Source of the DNA: Frateuria_A yonginensis
GTDB lineage: Bacteria; Pseudomonadota; Gammaproteobacteria; Xanthomonadales; Rhodanobacteraceae
DNA: 64,000 nt
Reading direction: 5' to 3'
NCBI RefSeq assembly: GCF_037137055.1
Contig: NZ_JBBBNY010000003.1
Location: 62,001-126,000 of the forward strand
Positions 1 through 7,566 of the stretch are shown piece after piece. The position numbers were made by a program, and so were the translations under genes. The notes under the pieces were generated by a model that was given only the letters and a program-made list of their open reading frames with translations, was not told the origin of the DNA and searched no databases. How positions within the stretch are numbered: position 1 is the stretch's first letter; each line of letters begins with the position of its first letter.

Positions 1-1156
1 CGGTGATGCACTTGCCCGAGCAGATCACCTTGATGCGCTCGCGCAGACCCTTGGCGATCAGCGTGTCGACCAGCGCCGGCAGCGCCTCGTGCAGTGGCAG
101 GCCCATGCCTTCCATCAGCGTCTGGGGCGCCGCGCCGGTGCCGCCCTCGGAGCCGTCGACGATGATGAAGTCCGGCGCGCTCTCGATGCCGCGCCGCCAT
201 ACCTCGTCGCAGAGGTCGCCGATCCAGTCCGCGTTGCCGAGCACCGCCTTGAAGCCGGTGGGCTTGCCGCCGACCTCGCGCACGTGCGCGATGGCGTCGA
301 GCAGTTGCGGCACGTTGGCGATGTCCAGGTGGCGGTTGGGGCTCTGCGAGTCCTCGCCGACCGGAATGCCGCGGATACCGGCGATCTCGGGCGTGACCTT
401 GGCGCCCGGCAGCAGGCCGCCCATGCCGGGCTTGGCGCCCTGTCCCAGCTTGATGCTGACCATCTTCACCTGCGCGTGCGCGCAGATCGCGCGCAGCCGG
501 TCGTCGTCCAGCCGGCCATCGCTGGTGCGCACCCCGTACTTGGCGGTGCCGATCTCGAACACCAGGTCGCAGCCGCCTTCCAGGTGGTACGGCGCCAGTC
601 CGCCCTCACCCGTATCGAGCCAGATCCCGGCCTTGGCCGCACCATGGGACAGCGCGCGCACCGCCGGCGCCGACAGCGCCCCGAAACTCATCGCCGAGAT
701 GTTGAAGAACGCCGTGTGGTCGTAGGGCTCGCGCGCGTACGGCCCGATCCGCACCGGCCTGGGCGGCGCGTGCTGGCCGTCCAGCGCAGGGAACGGCGCG
801 TTGACGAAGAACGGCACGCCCTCGGCGGACAGGTCGCGGGTGCTGCCGAAGCCGACCGTGGTGTCGGCGTTCTTGGCCGCGCGGTACACCCACACGCGCT
901 GCGCCCGGTTGAACGGCAGCTCCTCGCGGTCGCTGGCGAACAGATACTGCCGGAAGAACTCGCCCAGTCGCAGGAAGCCGTAGCGGAAGTGCCCGATGAC
1001 CGGGAAGTTGCGCAGCACTGCATTGCCGGTCTGGTAGCGGTCGCCGATCCACACGGCCACCACCATCACGGCCGCCAGCACCAGCGCCAGCATGAACAGC
1101 GCCGTGAGCGTCTGGACCAGCACGATCAGCCAGTGCGAGAAGCCTTCCGATGCCAT
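1..1156 (-). CDS. FMN-binding glutamate synthase family protein (partial, runs off left edge)
   Basis: The minus-strand frame stays open from an ATG at 1156 to the window edge, giving 385 residues without a stop. Residues about 10-33 form one transmembrane segment. The rest matches the FMN/glutamate-synthase (GltB central) barrel: FNISAMSFGALSAPAVRAL, the GEGG turn, KLGQGAKPGMGGLLPG, GEDSQSPNRHLDI and VDGSEGGTGAAPQ are all hallmark loops. The visible end VICSGKC lies just before the region that carries Fe-S ligands in the family. Stand-alone proteins of this type are usually 500 residues or more, so the C-terminus lies outside the window. A GGGGGG-rich stretch precedes the ATG. It lies 75 bases downstream of purT on the same strand and could be co-transcribed. 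The true substrate of membrane-anchored members is not established; glutamate synthase activity itself is doubtful without the amidotransferase domain. Confidence 0.88.
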   Translation of the reverse strand, partial: MASEGFSHWLIVLVQTLTALFMLALVLAAVMVVAVWIGDRYQTGNAVLRNFPVIGHFRYGFLRLGEFFRQYLFASDREELPFNRAQRVWVYRAAKNADTTVGFGSTRDLSAEGVPFFVNAPFPALDGQHAPPRPVRIGPYAREPYDHTAFFNISAMSFGALSAPAVRALSHGAAKAGIWLDTGEGGLAPYHLEGGCDLVFEIGTAKYGVRTSDGRLDDDRLRAICAHAQVKMVSIKLGQGAKPGMGGLLPGAKVTPEIAGIRGIPVGEDSQSPNRHLDIANVPQLLDAIAHVREVGGKPTGFKAVLGNADWIGDLCDEVWRRGIESAPDFIIVDGSEGGTGAAPQTLMEGMGLPLHEALPALVDTLIAKGLRERIKVICSGKCIT

Positions 1157-1231
1157 CGACCGCCCCCCGGATGTGGAGTGGCAAGCCTAGCCCAACGACG
1201 CAGCCGATGGACCCGCGACGCCTGGTAGAGG

Positions 1232-2413
1232 CTAGAGCTCGACCTCGAGGTGGCCGGCGGCGCGCACCGCCTTGGCACGCGCGGCCTCGACCGTGGCGTC
1301 CCGCGCCAGCGTCACCGCCATGCGCCGGCGTCCCTTCACCTCGGGCTTGCCGAAGATGCGCAGTTGCGTGTCCGGCTCGGCCAGCGCCTCGGCCACGCCG
1401 TGGTAGCGCGGCGCACGCCCTTCGCCCTCGACCAGCACCGCGCAGGAGGCGGACGGCCCGAGCTGGCGGATCGCCGGAATCGGCAGGCCCAGGATGGCGC
1501 GCGCGTGCAGCGCGAACTCGGAAAGCTCCTGCGACACCAGCGTGACCAGCCCGGTGTCGTGCGGGCGCGGGCTGACCTCGGAGAAGATCACCGCGTCGCC
1601 CTTGACGAAGAACTCCACGCCGAATACGCCCCAGCCGCCGAGCGCCGCGGTGATCGCGGCGGCCTGGCGCTGCGCCTCGGCCAGTGCCGCCTCGCCCATC
1701 GGCTGCGGCTGCCAGGATTCGCGGTAATCGCCGCGCTCCTGGCGATGGCCGATCGGCAGGCAGAAGCTGGTGCCGTCGCGGTGGCGCACGGTGAGCAAAG
1801 TGATCTCGTAGTCGAAGTCGACAAAACCCTCGACGATGACCCGCCCCTGCCCGGCGCGCCCGCCCGATTGCGCGTAGGTCCACGCCTGCGCGAGTTCGGA
1901 AGCATCGCGTACGGTGCTCTGGCCCTTGCCCGAGGAACTCATCACCGGCTTGACCACGAACGGGTAGCCGACCGCCGCGGCGGCGGCGCGGTACTCCGCC
2001 TCGGTGTCGCAGAAGCGGTAGGGCGAGGTCGGCAGGCGCAGTTCCTCGGCGGCCAGGCGGCGGATGCCCTCGCGGTCCATGGTCAGCCAGGCGGCCCGCG
2101 CGGTCGGAATCACGCGCAGGCCCTCCTGCTCCAGCTCGACCAGCGTGGGCGTGTGGATCGCCTCGATCTCCGGCACCACCAGGTCCGGCCGCTCGCGTGC
2201 GATCAGCGAGCGCAGCGCAGCGCCGTCGAGCATGTCGATCACGTGGCTGCGATGCGCCACCTGCATGGCCGGTGCGCCGGCGTAGCGGTCCACCGCGACC
2301 ACCTCGACGGCGAAGCGCTGCAGCTCGATCGCCACTTCCTTGCCCAGCTCGCCGGAGCCCAGCAGCATCACGCGCAGCGCACGATCGGACAAGGGTGTGG
2401 CGAACGGCTTCAT
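1232..2413 (-). CDS. purT: Formate-dependent phosphoribosylglycinamide formyltransferase
   Basis: The 393-residue protein is a full-length ATP-grasp enzyme. PurT makes formyl-GAR from GAR, formate and ATP in step three of purine synthesis, independently of formyl-tetrahydrofolate. The N-terminal Rossmann part has VMLLGSGELGKEVAIELQR (about residues 15-33). The ATP-grasp region has KPVMSSSGKGQS and the metal-binding FSEVSPRPHDTGLVT segment, and the C-terminus has the typical RIFGKPEVKGRRRMAVTLA. The ATG at 2413 gives the usual family length. It is divergent from the transglutaminase gene with 111 bases between them, where I see no clear PurR-type operator. Confidence 0.96.
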   Translation of the reverse strand: MKPFATPLSDRALRVMLLGSGELGKEVAIELQRFAVEVVAVDRYAGAPAMQVAHRSHVIDMLDGAALRSLIARERPDLVVPEIEAIHTPTLVELEQEGLRVIPTARAAWLTMDREGIRRLAAEELRLPTSPYRFCDTEAEYRAAAAAVGYPFVVKPVMSSSGKGQSTVRDASELAQAWTYAQSGGRAGQGRVIVEGFVDFDYEITLLTVRHRDGTSFCLPIGHRQERGDYRESWQPQPMGEAALAEAQRQAAAITAALGGWGVFGVEFFVKGDAVIFSEVSPRPHDTGLVTLVSQELSEFALHARAILGLPIPAIRQLGPSASCAVLVEGEGRAPRYHGVAEALAEPDTQLRIFGKPEVKGRRRMAVTLARDATVEAARAKAVRAAGHLEVEL

Positions 2414-2524
2414 CGGTGGCGGCTCCGTGGCAAAGGGCGCATTGTAGGGCTACGCTGCGCTGCGCATTGACGCGGCCTTCGCGAACGGTTCCACTGGGCT
2501 CGTCATCCGTCCCCGAGGCTGACC

Positions 2525-4063
2525 ATGCGCCGCGTCCTGTTGCTCCTGATGCCCCTACTGCTGCTGGGCATCGCACCTGTCGCGCACGGCACCGCTACGC
2601 CGCAGACCGATTGGATGACCGTGCTGCTCGGCGGCCGCAAGGTCGGGCACGTCGAGGTCGAGCGCCAGCACGACGGCGGTGTCGTCGTCACCACGCAGAC
2701 ACTCGCGCTGGACCTCAGCCGCTCGGGCAAGCCCATGCACCTGGGCACCATGAGCCGCAGCCTGGAGGGCCCCGACGGCGAGCCGCTGGGCTTCGCCGCG
2801 CGCACGCACATGTCGTCGATGGACAGCACGGTGGAAGCGCAGGTGGACGACACCGGGCGCTACCGCGTCGTCACCACCGTCGGCGGCGATAGCCGCGTCG
2901 CACTGATGGACTGGCCGGGCGATGCCCTGCTCGCCGAAGGGCAGCGCAAGGCGATCGTCGCCGCAGGCCGCCGGCCCGGCGACGTCTACCACCTGCGCGA
3001 GTTCGATCCGTCCAGCCAGCAGGTGGTCGACGTGCGCGTGGAGATCCTGGGCGACGAGACGGTCGCGCTGCCCGGCGGCGCGATGCGGCTCAGCCATCAG
3101 CGCCAGACGCTGGCGCTGGCGCACGGGCGCCAGGACCTGGACCTGTGGGTCGACGACCGGGGCATCGCGCGCAAGGGGCTGATGTACCTGCTGGGGCAGC
3201 CGCTGGAGATGCTCGCCTGCGACCGTGCCTGCGCGTTGGCGCCCAACCAGCCGGTGGACATGCTGCGTGCCGCCACGGTGGATTCGCCACGCCTGCTGCC
3301 TCCCTACCTGCGCACCGTGCCGATGCGCTACCGCGTCCACATCAGCGGCAACATCGGCCAGCCGTTCGTGACCACCGACGAGCAGCAGGTCGCCCCGCTC
3401 GGCGGCGACGACTGGATGGTCGACGTGGGGGGCGCCCATGCCGGCCGGCAGGCACCACCGCAACCGGCCGACAGCGAGCCCAACGCCTGGCTGCAATCGG
3501 ACTCGCCGGCGATCCGCCGCCTGGCCGCCCAGGCGGTCGGCAATGCGCGCGACGACCTGCAGCGCATGCGGCGGCTGCGCGCGTTCGTCAGCAACTACAT
3601 CACCGCGCACGGCCTGGACGTGGGCTACGCCTCCGCGCTGGAGGTGGTCCGCAGCCGCGAGGGCGACTGCACCGAGTACGCGGTGCTGCTGGCCGCGATG
3701 GCGCGCTCGCAGGGGATTCCCGCGCGGGTGGTCAGCGGCATGGTCTATGCCGACCGCTTCGCCGGCGTGATGCGCACCTTCGTCCCGCACGAGTGGGTGC
3801 AGGCCTGGGTGGACGGCCGCTGGCAGAGCTTCGACGCCGCACTGAAGCACTTCGACAGCACCCACCTGGCACTCGCCACCGGCGACGGCGATCCCTGGCA
3901 CTTCGCCGCCACCATGCGGCTGTTCGGCAACCTGCACATCAGCCAGGCGATGCCCGGGCCGGACCTGGGCACGCCGGTCGGCGGCGGCGGCAACCCGGGC
4001 GGCAGCGCCGGCGGTGCCGGCGGCGGCAACGGCAGCGGCGGAGGCGCCGGCCCGGGGCACTGA
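2525..4063 (+). CDS. Periplasmic transglutaminase-like protein
   Basis: The 512-residue protein starts with a clear signal peptide (leucine-rich core, cut near AHG at about 22). A transglutaminase-core domain fills about residues 340-445. The papain-like triad is visible: Cys382 in EGDCTEY, His422 in VPHEWVQAW and Asp437 in SFDAALKHFD. The long N-terminal part (about 30-330) is beta-rich and resembles the leader region of other bacterial transglutaminase-like exoproteins. The last 30 residues are a low-complexity glycine tail (GGGGNPGGSAGGAGGG). Members of this superfamily in bacteria are mostly proteases or amidases, so cross-linking activity should not be assumed. Substrate unknown. It is followed by the SPFH operon, from which it is separated by a probable promoter. 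Confidence 0.85.
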   Translation: MRRVLLLLMPLLLLGIAPVAHGTATPQTDWMTVLLGGRKVGHVEVERQHDGGVVVTTQTLALDLSRSGKPMHLGTMSRSLEGPDGEPLGFAARTHMSSMDSTVEAQVDDTGRYRVVTTVGGDSRVALMDWPGDALLAEGQRKAIVAAGRRPGDVYHLREFDPSSQQVVDVRVEILGDETVALPGGAMRLSHQRQTLALAHGRQDLDLWVDDRGIARKGLMYLLGQPLEMLACDRACALAPNQPVDMLRAATVDSPRLLPPYLRTVPMRYRVHISGNIGQPFVTTDEQQVAPLGGDDWMVDVGGAHAGRQAPPQPADSEPNAWLQSDSPAIRRLAAQAVGNARDDLQRMRRLRAFVSNYITAHGLDVGYASALEVVRSREGDCTEYAVLLAAMARSQGIPARVVSGMVYADRFAGVMRTFVPHEWVQAWVDGRWQSFDAALKHFDSTHLALATGDGDPWHFAATMRLFGNLHISQAMPGPDLGTPVGGGGNPGGSAGGAGGGNGSGGGAGPGH

Positions 4064-4069
4064 CGGCAC

Positions 4070-4097
4070 TTGCATGATGATATCGATTTGATATCTA
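4070..4097 (+). promoter_or_regulatory. Probable promoter/operator with two GATATC sites before the SPFH operon
   Basis: In a very GC-rich region this short AT-rich patch contains TTGCAT at 4070-4075, then TGATATC at 4078-4084 and again at 4089-4095, i.e. an 11-base repeat, about one helical turn. TATCTA at 4092-4097 is a possible -10 box, 16 bases after TTGCAT. Each GATATC is itself a palindrome. Ribbon-helix-helix repressors commonly bind short sites spaced by one turn, and such a protein is encoded at the end of this operon, so self-regulation is a reasonable inference, not shown. Confidence 0.45.
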
Positions 4098-4125
4098 CTT
4101 TCCCGCACTTCAGGGAGGTAGTGTC

Positions 4126-4992
4126 ATGAACGAACGCAAGGCTTTCTCGCTCGCCGGCATCCCCTTCGTCGGGTTCTGCCTGCTGCTGGCCGCCGCCGGG
4201 CTCACGCTGCTGGCAAGCGCCGACGGCCCGCAACCGGCCGTGCACGTGATCCCGGGGGCGCTGGTGCTGATGCTCACCGGCTTCCTGCTCAAGGGCTTCT
4301 TCCAGGTCGCGCCGAACGAAGCGCAGGTGACGCAGCTGTTCGGCAAATACGCCGGCAGCGTGCGCGACGAGGGCCTGCGCTGGACCAACCCCTTCTACAG
4401 CAAGCGCCGGCTTTCGCTGCGCGTGCGCAACTTCGAGAGCGGCCGGCTGAAGGTCAACGACAGCGACGGCAACCCGATCGAGATCGCCGCCGTGGTGGTC
4501 TGGCAAGTGGTGGATACGGCCGAGGCCGTGTTCTGCGTGGACGACTACGAGAACTTCGTGCACATCCAGAGCGAATCGGCGCTGCGGCAGATGGCACAGA
4601 GCTATCCGTACGACGCGCACGAGGACGGCCAGCCTTCGCTGCGCAGCCACGGCGAGGTGATCAACAACCACCTGCGCGACGAGATCCAGGCGCGGCTGGA
4701 GCGTGCCGGCGTGCAGGTGATCGAGGCACGCATCAGCCATCTCGCCTACGCCCAGGAGATCGCCCAGGCCATGCTGCAGCGCCAGCAGGCGGGCGCGATC
4801 ATCGCCGCGCGCACCCGCATCGTCGAAGGCGCGGTGAGCATGGTGGAAATGGCGCTGGACCAGCTCAGCCGCCGCGGCGTGGTGGAACTGGACGAGGAGC
4901 GCAAGGCCGCGATGGTGAGCAACCTGCTGGTGGTGCTGTGCGGCGAGCGCGGCACGCAGGCGGTGGTCAACACCGGCACCCTGTACGGCTGA
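4126..4992 (+). CDS. SPFH (band 7/stomatin-like) domain membrane protein
   Basis: The 288-residue protein has two N-terminal hydrophobic segments (about 8-32 and 41-60) followed by an SPFH domain from about 63 to 245. Typical features are VAPNEAQVTQLFGKYAGSV, EGLRWTNPF, DGNPIEIAAVVVWQVVDT and the helical AYAQEIAQAMLQRQQAGAI stretch. SPFH proteins oligomerise on the inner membrane and organise proteases or membrane microdomains. No NfeD-type partner is nearby; instead a 25-residue membrane peptide and an Arc-like DNA-binding protein follow within 100 bases. The start is supported by GGGAGG 7 bases upstream of the ATG. Confidence 0.9.
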   Translation: MNERKAFSLAGIPFVGFCLLLAAAGLTLLASADGPQPAVHVIPGALVLMLTGFLLKGFFQVAPNEAQVTQLFGKYAGSVRDEGLRWTNPFYSKRRLSLRVRNFESGRLKVNDSDGNPIEIAAVVVWQVVDTAEAVFCVDDYENFVHIQSESALRQMAQSYPYDAHEDGQPSLRSHGEVINNHLRDEIQARLERAGVQVIEARISHLAYAQEIAQAMLQRQQAGAIIAARTRIVEGAVSMVEMALDQLSRRGVVELDEERKAAMVSNLLVVLCGERGTQAVVNTGTLYG

Positions 4993-5002
4993 GGAGACCA
5001 CG

Positions 5003-5080
5003 ATGCCCATCTACGCTGCCGCCTTCGTCGTGGTCCTGATCGTTGCCATCGCGGCTTCGCGGCGGCGGAGGCGCCGCTGA
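5003..5080 (+). CDS. 25-residue single-span membrane peptide with an all-arginine tail
   Basis: The frame reads MPIYAAAFVVVLIVAIAAS followed by six arginines and a TGA. It has its own GAGGAG Shine-Dalgarno site 5 bases before the ATG, starts 10 bases after the SPFH stop codon and ends 4 bases before the next start, so it sits tightly inside the operon. The hydrophobic core of about 17 residues is long enough for one membrane span, with the arginines expected on the cytoplasmic side. I do not recognise a family. It could be a membrane micro-protein partner of the SPFH protein. The alternative is a chance frame, but spacing, ribosome site and composition argue against it. Confidence 0.6.
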   Translation: MPIYAAAFVVVLIVAIAASRRRRRR

Positions 5081-5084
5081 GTCG

Positions 5085-5285
5085 ATGGCGGACAAGAAGG
5101 CCTATCCGCTGCGCATCAGCGCAGCCGTACTCGAAGCGATGCAACGCTGGGCCGACGACGAGCTGCGCAGCGTCAACGCCCAGATCGAGTACGTGCTGCG
5201 CGAGGCGCTGCGCAAGTCCGGACGGCTCAGGCCCGGAACGCCACGCCCCGTGGCCGACGACGAGGCGGACGACGCGCGATCGTGA
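5085..5285 (+). CDS. Arc-like ribbon-helix-helix DNA-binding protein
   Basis: Of the possible starts, the ATG at 5085 gives a 66-residue protein beginning MADKKAYPLRISAAVLEAMQ. Residues 6-12 form the predicted DNA-binding strand (YPLRIS), followed by two helices (AAVLEAMQRWADDEL and VNAQIEYVLREALRKSG), the pattern of Arc/MetJ-type repressors. The tail is acidic and probably disordered. Being last in the SPFH operon, it may control that operon through the GATATC sites at 4078-4095. It is not accompanied by a recognisable toxin, so I do not call it an antitoxin. Confidence 0.8.
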   Translation: MADKKAYPLRISAAVLEAMQRWADDELRSVNAQIEYVLREALRKSGRLRPGTPRPVADDEADDARS

Positions 5286-5406
5286 TGGTGCCGCCACCGC
5301 GGGGAATGGCGAGCCGGTTGGCCTGGTGTCGGCATCGATGGGGGCGGCCGCCTGGCTCGCCACGATGCGGCATATGCAGTCGTTCCCCGGCAGCCGCCCG
5401 GCGCCG

Positions 5407-5769
5407 TCAGCGCAGCGGTTCGGCTTTCAGTCCGGGCAGGCGGACGACCCTCGGTCCTTCGTCGCCGAGCACCACCAGCCAACGGCCTTCGAGCACCAGG
5501 CGATCGACGTCGGCCAGGCCCGAGGCGCGGTCCAGCCGTCCCAGCGGCCGGCCGTCGCGGGCGTCGTAGATGCTGATGCGGTCGTGCTGGCGGTCGGCCA
5601 CCAGCAGCCAGTCCTGGCCGGCGCCGGTCCAGCGCATCCATTGCGTCGCCGGCCGCTGGGCCGTGACGGGCGCCAAGCCGATCGCCACCACCGCCAGCAA
5701 CGCAGCCGCCGGCCAGATCCACCGGGCAAGCCGGCGCGAGCGAAGCGAAGGGAGCGGAGCGTGGCGCAT
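5407..5769 (-). CDS. Hypothetical membrane-anchored protein
   Basis: The ATG at 5769 gives 120 residues. Residues about 17-36 are hydrophobic (WIWPAAALLAVVAIGLAP), either a signal anchor or signal peptide. The rest alternates short beta-like segments (WLLVADRQHDRISIYDARDG, WLVVLGDEGPRVVRL) reminiscent of one or two blades of a beta-propeller, too few for a whole propeller. It lies 31 bases downstream of the DUF423 gene on the same strand. No family recognised. Confidence 0.6.
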   Translation of the reverse strand: MRHAPLPSLRSRRLARWIWPAAALLAVVAIGLAPVTAQRPATQWMRWTGAGQDWLLVADRQHDRISIYDARDGRPLGRLDRASGLADVDRLVLEGRWLVVLGDEGPRVVRLPGLKAEPLR

Positions 5770-5800
5770 GCATGCAGCATCGCGCCGCGCCGTGACAGCC

Positions 5801-6193
5801 CTATGACGCCGCCCTGCCCCGGCCGAGCGCCAGGCCGAGCACCACCCATCCGACGATGAAGGCGAGCCCGCCCAGCGGCGTGATCGCACCGCACCAGCGC
5901 GGCGCGCCCAACGCCAGCGCGTAGAGGCTACCGCTGAACAGCACGATGCCCGCGGCAAAGGCCCATTGCGCCGTGCGACGCGCGCGCGACGGTGGCGCCA
6001 GGCAGGTCGCGACCAGCGCCAGTGCATGCCAGAAGTGGTACTGCGAGGCGGTGTGCCAGAGCCCCGCGGCGGCCGGGTCCAGCACATCGCGCAGGGCGTG
6101 CGCGCCGAACGCGCCCAGCAACACGGCGCTGGCGCCGGCGGCGCCCACCAGCCAGGCGTTCGGACGGCTCGTGGCAGGGACAGGTTGTCGCAC
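5801..6193 (-). CDS. DUF423 family small membrane protein
   Basis: The 130-residue protein has four hydrophobic segments. The first carries the family hallmark GAAGASAVLLGAFGAHALR, followed by WHTASQYHFWHALALV. The start is a GTG at 6193 with GAGGAGGA just upstream. DUF423 proteins (YgdD-like) are conserved inner-membrane proteins with no settled function. It is divergent from the SCO1 gene. Confidence 0.88.
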   Translation of the reverse strand: MRQPVPATSRPNAWLVGAAGASAVLLGAFGAHALRDVLDPAAAGLWHTASQYHFWHALALVATCLAPPSRARRTAQWAFAAGIVLFSGSLYALALGAPRWCGAITPLGGLAFIVGWVVLGLALGRGRAAS

Positions 6194-6264
6194 AGGCTCC
6201 TCCTCGACCGCGCCCGCCGCGCCGGGTGGCGTATGCTGGTGCGATGCATCGCGACGATTCTTGC

Positions 6265-6873
6265 ATGAAGCCCTGGCGGCCGGCCCGCCTCGTCCTGCTG
6301 CTGGCGGCCGCCCTGCTGCTGGCGGCCTGCCATCGCGCCGACGACCTGCCCTGGCGCCTGACCAACGTGAGCGGGCACATGCCCGACCTCGCCTTCCAGC
6401 TCACCGACGACAACGGCAAGGCGGTCACCGCCGAGGACTACCGCGGCAAGGTCGTGCTGCTCTACTTCGGCTACACGCACTGTCCGGATGTCTGCCCACT
6501 CACCCTGGCGCGGCTGCACGCGGTGTTGCAGCGCGTGGGCGAGAAGGCGGACGACGCGCGCATCCTGTTCGTGAGCGTCGACCCGGCGCGTGACACGCCC
6601 GCCGTCATGCACGCCTACGTCAACGCCTTCGACAAGCGTGCCGTGGGCCTGACCGGCCCGCCGGGCGCGATCGAGGCGCTGAGCAAGCGTTACCGCTCGG
6701 CGTTCACCCGCGAGCCCGACAAGGTCGACGGCCAGTACGAGGTGAGCCACAGCTCGGCCATCTATCTGTTCGATCGCCAGGGGCACGCGCGCCTGCTCGC
6801 CACGCCTGCGGCCTCGCAGGGCGACCTCGTCCACGACCTCTACCTGCTGCTTGCCACCGGAAACCGACCATGA
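6265..6873 (+). CDS. SCO1/SenC copper-binding lipoprotein (oxidase assembly)
   Basis: A 202-residue thioredoxin-fold lipoprotein. I chose the ATG at 6265 because it leads into a clean lipoprotein signal (LLLAAC); an ATG seven codons earlier is possible. The copper ligands of the family are present: Cys73 and Cys77 in HCPDVCP, and His162 in EVSHSSAI. SCO proteins deliver copper to, or reduce, the CuA site of cytochrome c oxidase. The stop overlaps the start of the PCu(A)C gene (ATGA), which fits a joint copper-delivery role. Confidence 0.92.
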   Translation: MKPWRPARLVLLLAAALLLAACHRADDLPWRLTNVSGHMPDLAFQLTDDNGKAVTAEDYRGKVVLLYFGYTHCPDVCPLTLARLHAVLQRVGEKADDARILFVSVDPARDTPAVMHAYVNAFDKRAVGLTGPPGAIEALSKRYRSAFTREPDKVDGQYEVSHSSAIYLFDRQGHARLLATPAASQGDLVHDLYLLLATGNRP

Positions 6874-7316
6874 GCTTTCGCCCCCTGACCCTCGGCCTGC
6901 TGCTCTGCGGCCTGCTGCCCGCCGGCAGCGCGATGGCAGCCCAGGCCGACCATGTACGCGCGAGCGGCGCCTGGATCCGCGTGCTGCCCGGCAGCCTGCC
7001 GGCGGGCGGCTACGTCACGCTGCGCAACGACGGCGACCAGCCGGCCGTGCTCGATGGCGCCAGCAGCGCCGCCTACGCCAGCGTGATGCTGCACCAGAGC
7101 TCGACCGAGACCGGCATGGGCCGCATGCGCATGGTCGGGCACCTGGACATACCGCCGCACGGCCAGGTCGCGCTGGCGCCAGGTGGCTACCACCTGATGC
7201 TGATGGAGGCGTCCAAGCCGGTGCAGCCCGGAGACACCGTGCGCATCGCGCTCCATTTCGCCGACGGCAGCACGCTCGCCACCGACTTCGTCGCCAAGCC
7301 GGCCAACGCGCTCTGA
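6870..7316 (+). CDS. Periplasmic copper chaperone PCu(A)C
   Basis: A 148-residue protein with a signal peptide ending near AMAAQA (about 24). It has the PCu(A)C methionine/histidine copper site: MLHQSS, then MGRMRMV, then GGYHLMLM, matching the H(M)x10Mx21HxM pattern of the family. It hands Cu(I) to the oxidase together with SCO1, encoded four bases upstream in an overlapping arrangement. The 250 bases after it hold two REP-type repeats. Confidence 0.92.
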   Translation: MSFRPLTLGLLLCGLLPAGSAMAAQADHVRASGAWIRVLPGSLPAGGYVTLRNDGDQPAVLDGASSAAYASVMLHQSSTETGMGRMRMVGHLDIPPHGQVALAPGGYHLMLMEASKPVQPGDTVRIALHFADGSTLATDFVAKPANAL

Positions 7317-7330
7317 GCCCCACTCGCTAT

Positions 7331-7411
7331 GTGGGAGCGAGCTTGCTCGCGACGCCCTTGCTCTGAACGCAAGTCCGCTCGAAGCGCATCGCGGACAAGC
7401 TCGCTCCTGCA
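7331..7411. repeat. REP/BIME-type palindromic repeat, copy 1
   Basis: Two facing half-elements: GGGAGCGAGCTTGCTCGCGA at the left and GCGGACAAGCTCGCTCCTGC at the right, separated by about 40 bases. Each can fold, and the pair forms a long imperfect hairpin. The same core (GGAGCGAGCTTGCTCGCG) recurs at 12.3, 48.8, 50.5 and 52.7 kb, always between genes. Confidence 0.75.
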
Positions 7412-7472
7412 GGATCGCCGGCCGTCAACCTTGCGGCCGGAGGGCGGGGCGCTGCGTGGCGGATGTACACAG

Positions 7473-7556
7473 TGCCCTTGCTCTGTACGCTAGCCCGGGC
7501 CAAAGGCATCGCGAGCAAGGCCAAAGGCATCGCGAGCAAGCTCGCTGCTGCATGGC
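7473..7556. repeat. REP-type half element with a 21-base tandem duplication
   Basis: The unit GGCCAAAGGCATCGCGAGCA(A) occurs twice without a gap at 7498-7518 and 7519-7539, followed by GCTCGCTGCTGCAT. The CATCGCGAGCAAGCTCGCT core is the right half of the REP family. The left half is degenerate (CCCTTGCTCTGTACGCTAGC), so this copy looks rearranged. Confidence 0.7.
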
Positions 7557-7566
7557 GAGTCGGTCG

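Noticed and set aside
5085..5285. Arc-like protein as antitoxin of a toxin-antitoxin pair
   Set aside because: No toxin-like gene overlaps or follows; the neighbours are an SPFH protein and a membrane peptide.
7331..7556. Possible CRISPR array from repeated GCGAGCAAGCTCGCT blocks
   Set aside because: Units are palindromic pairs of varying spacing with no equal-length spacers and no cas genes; they fit REP elements.
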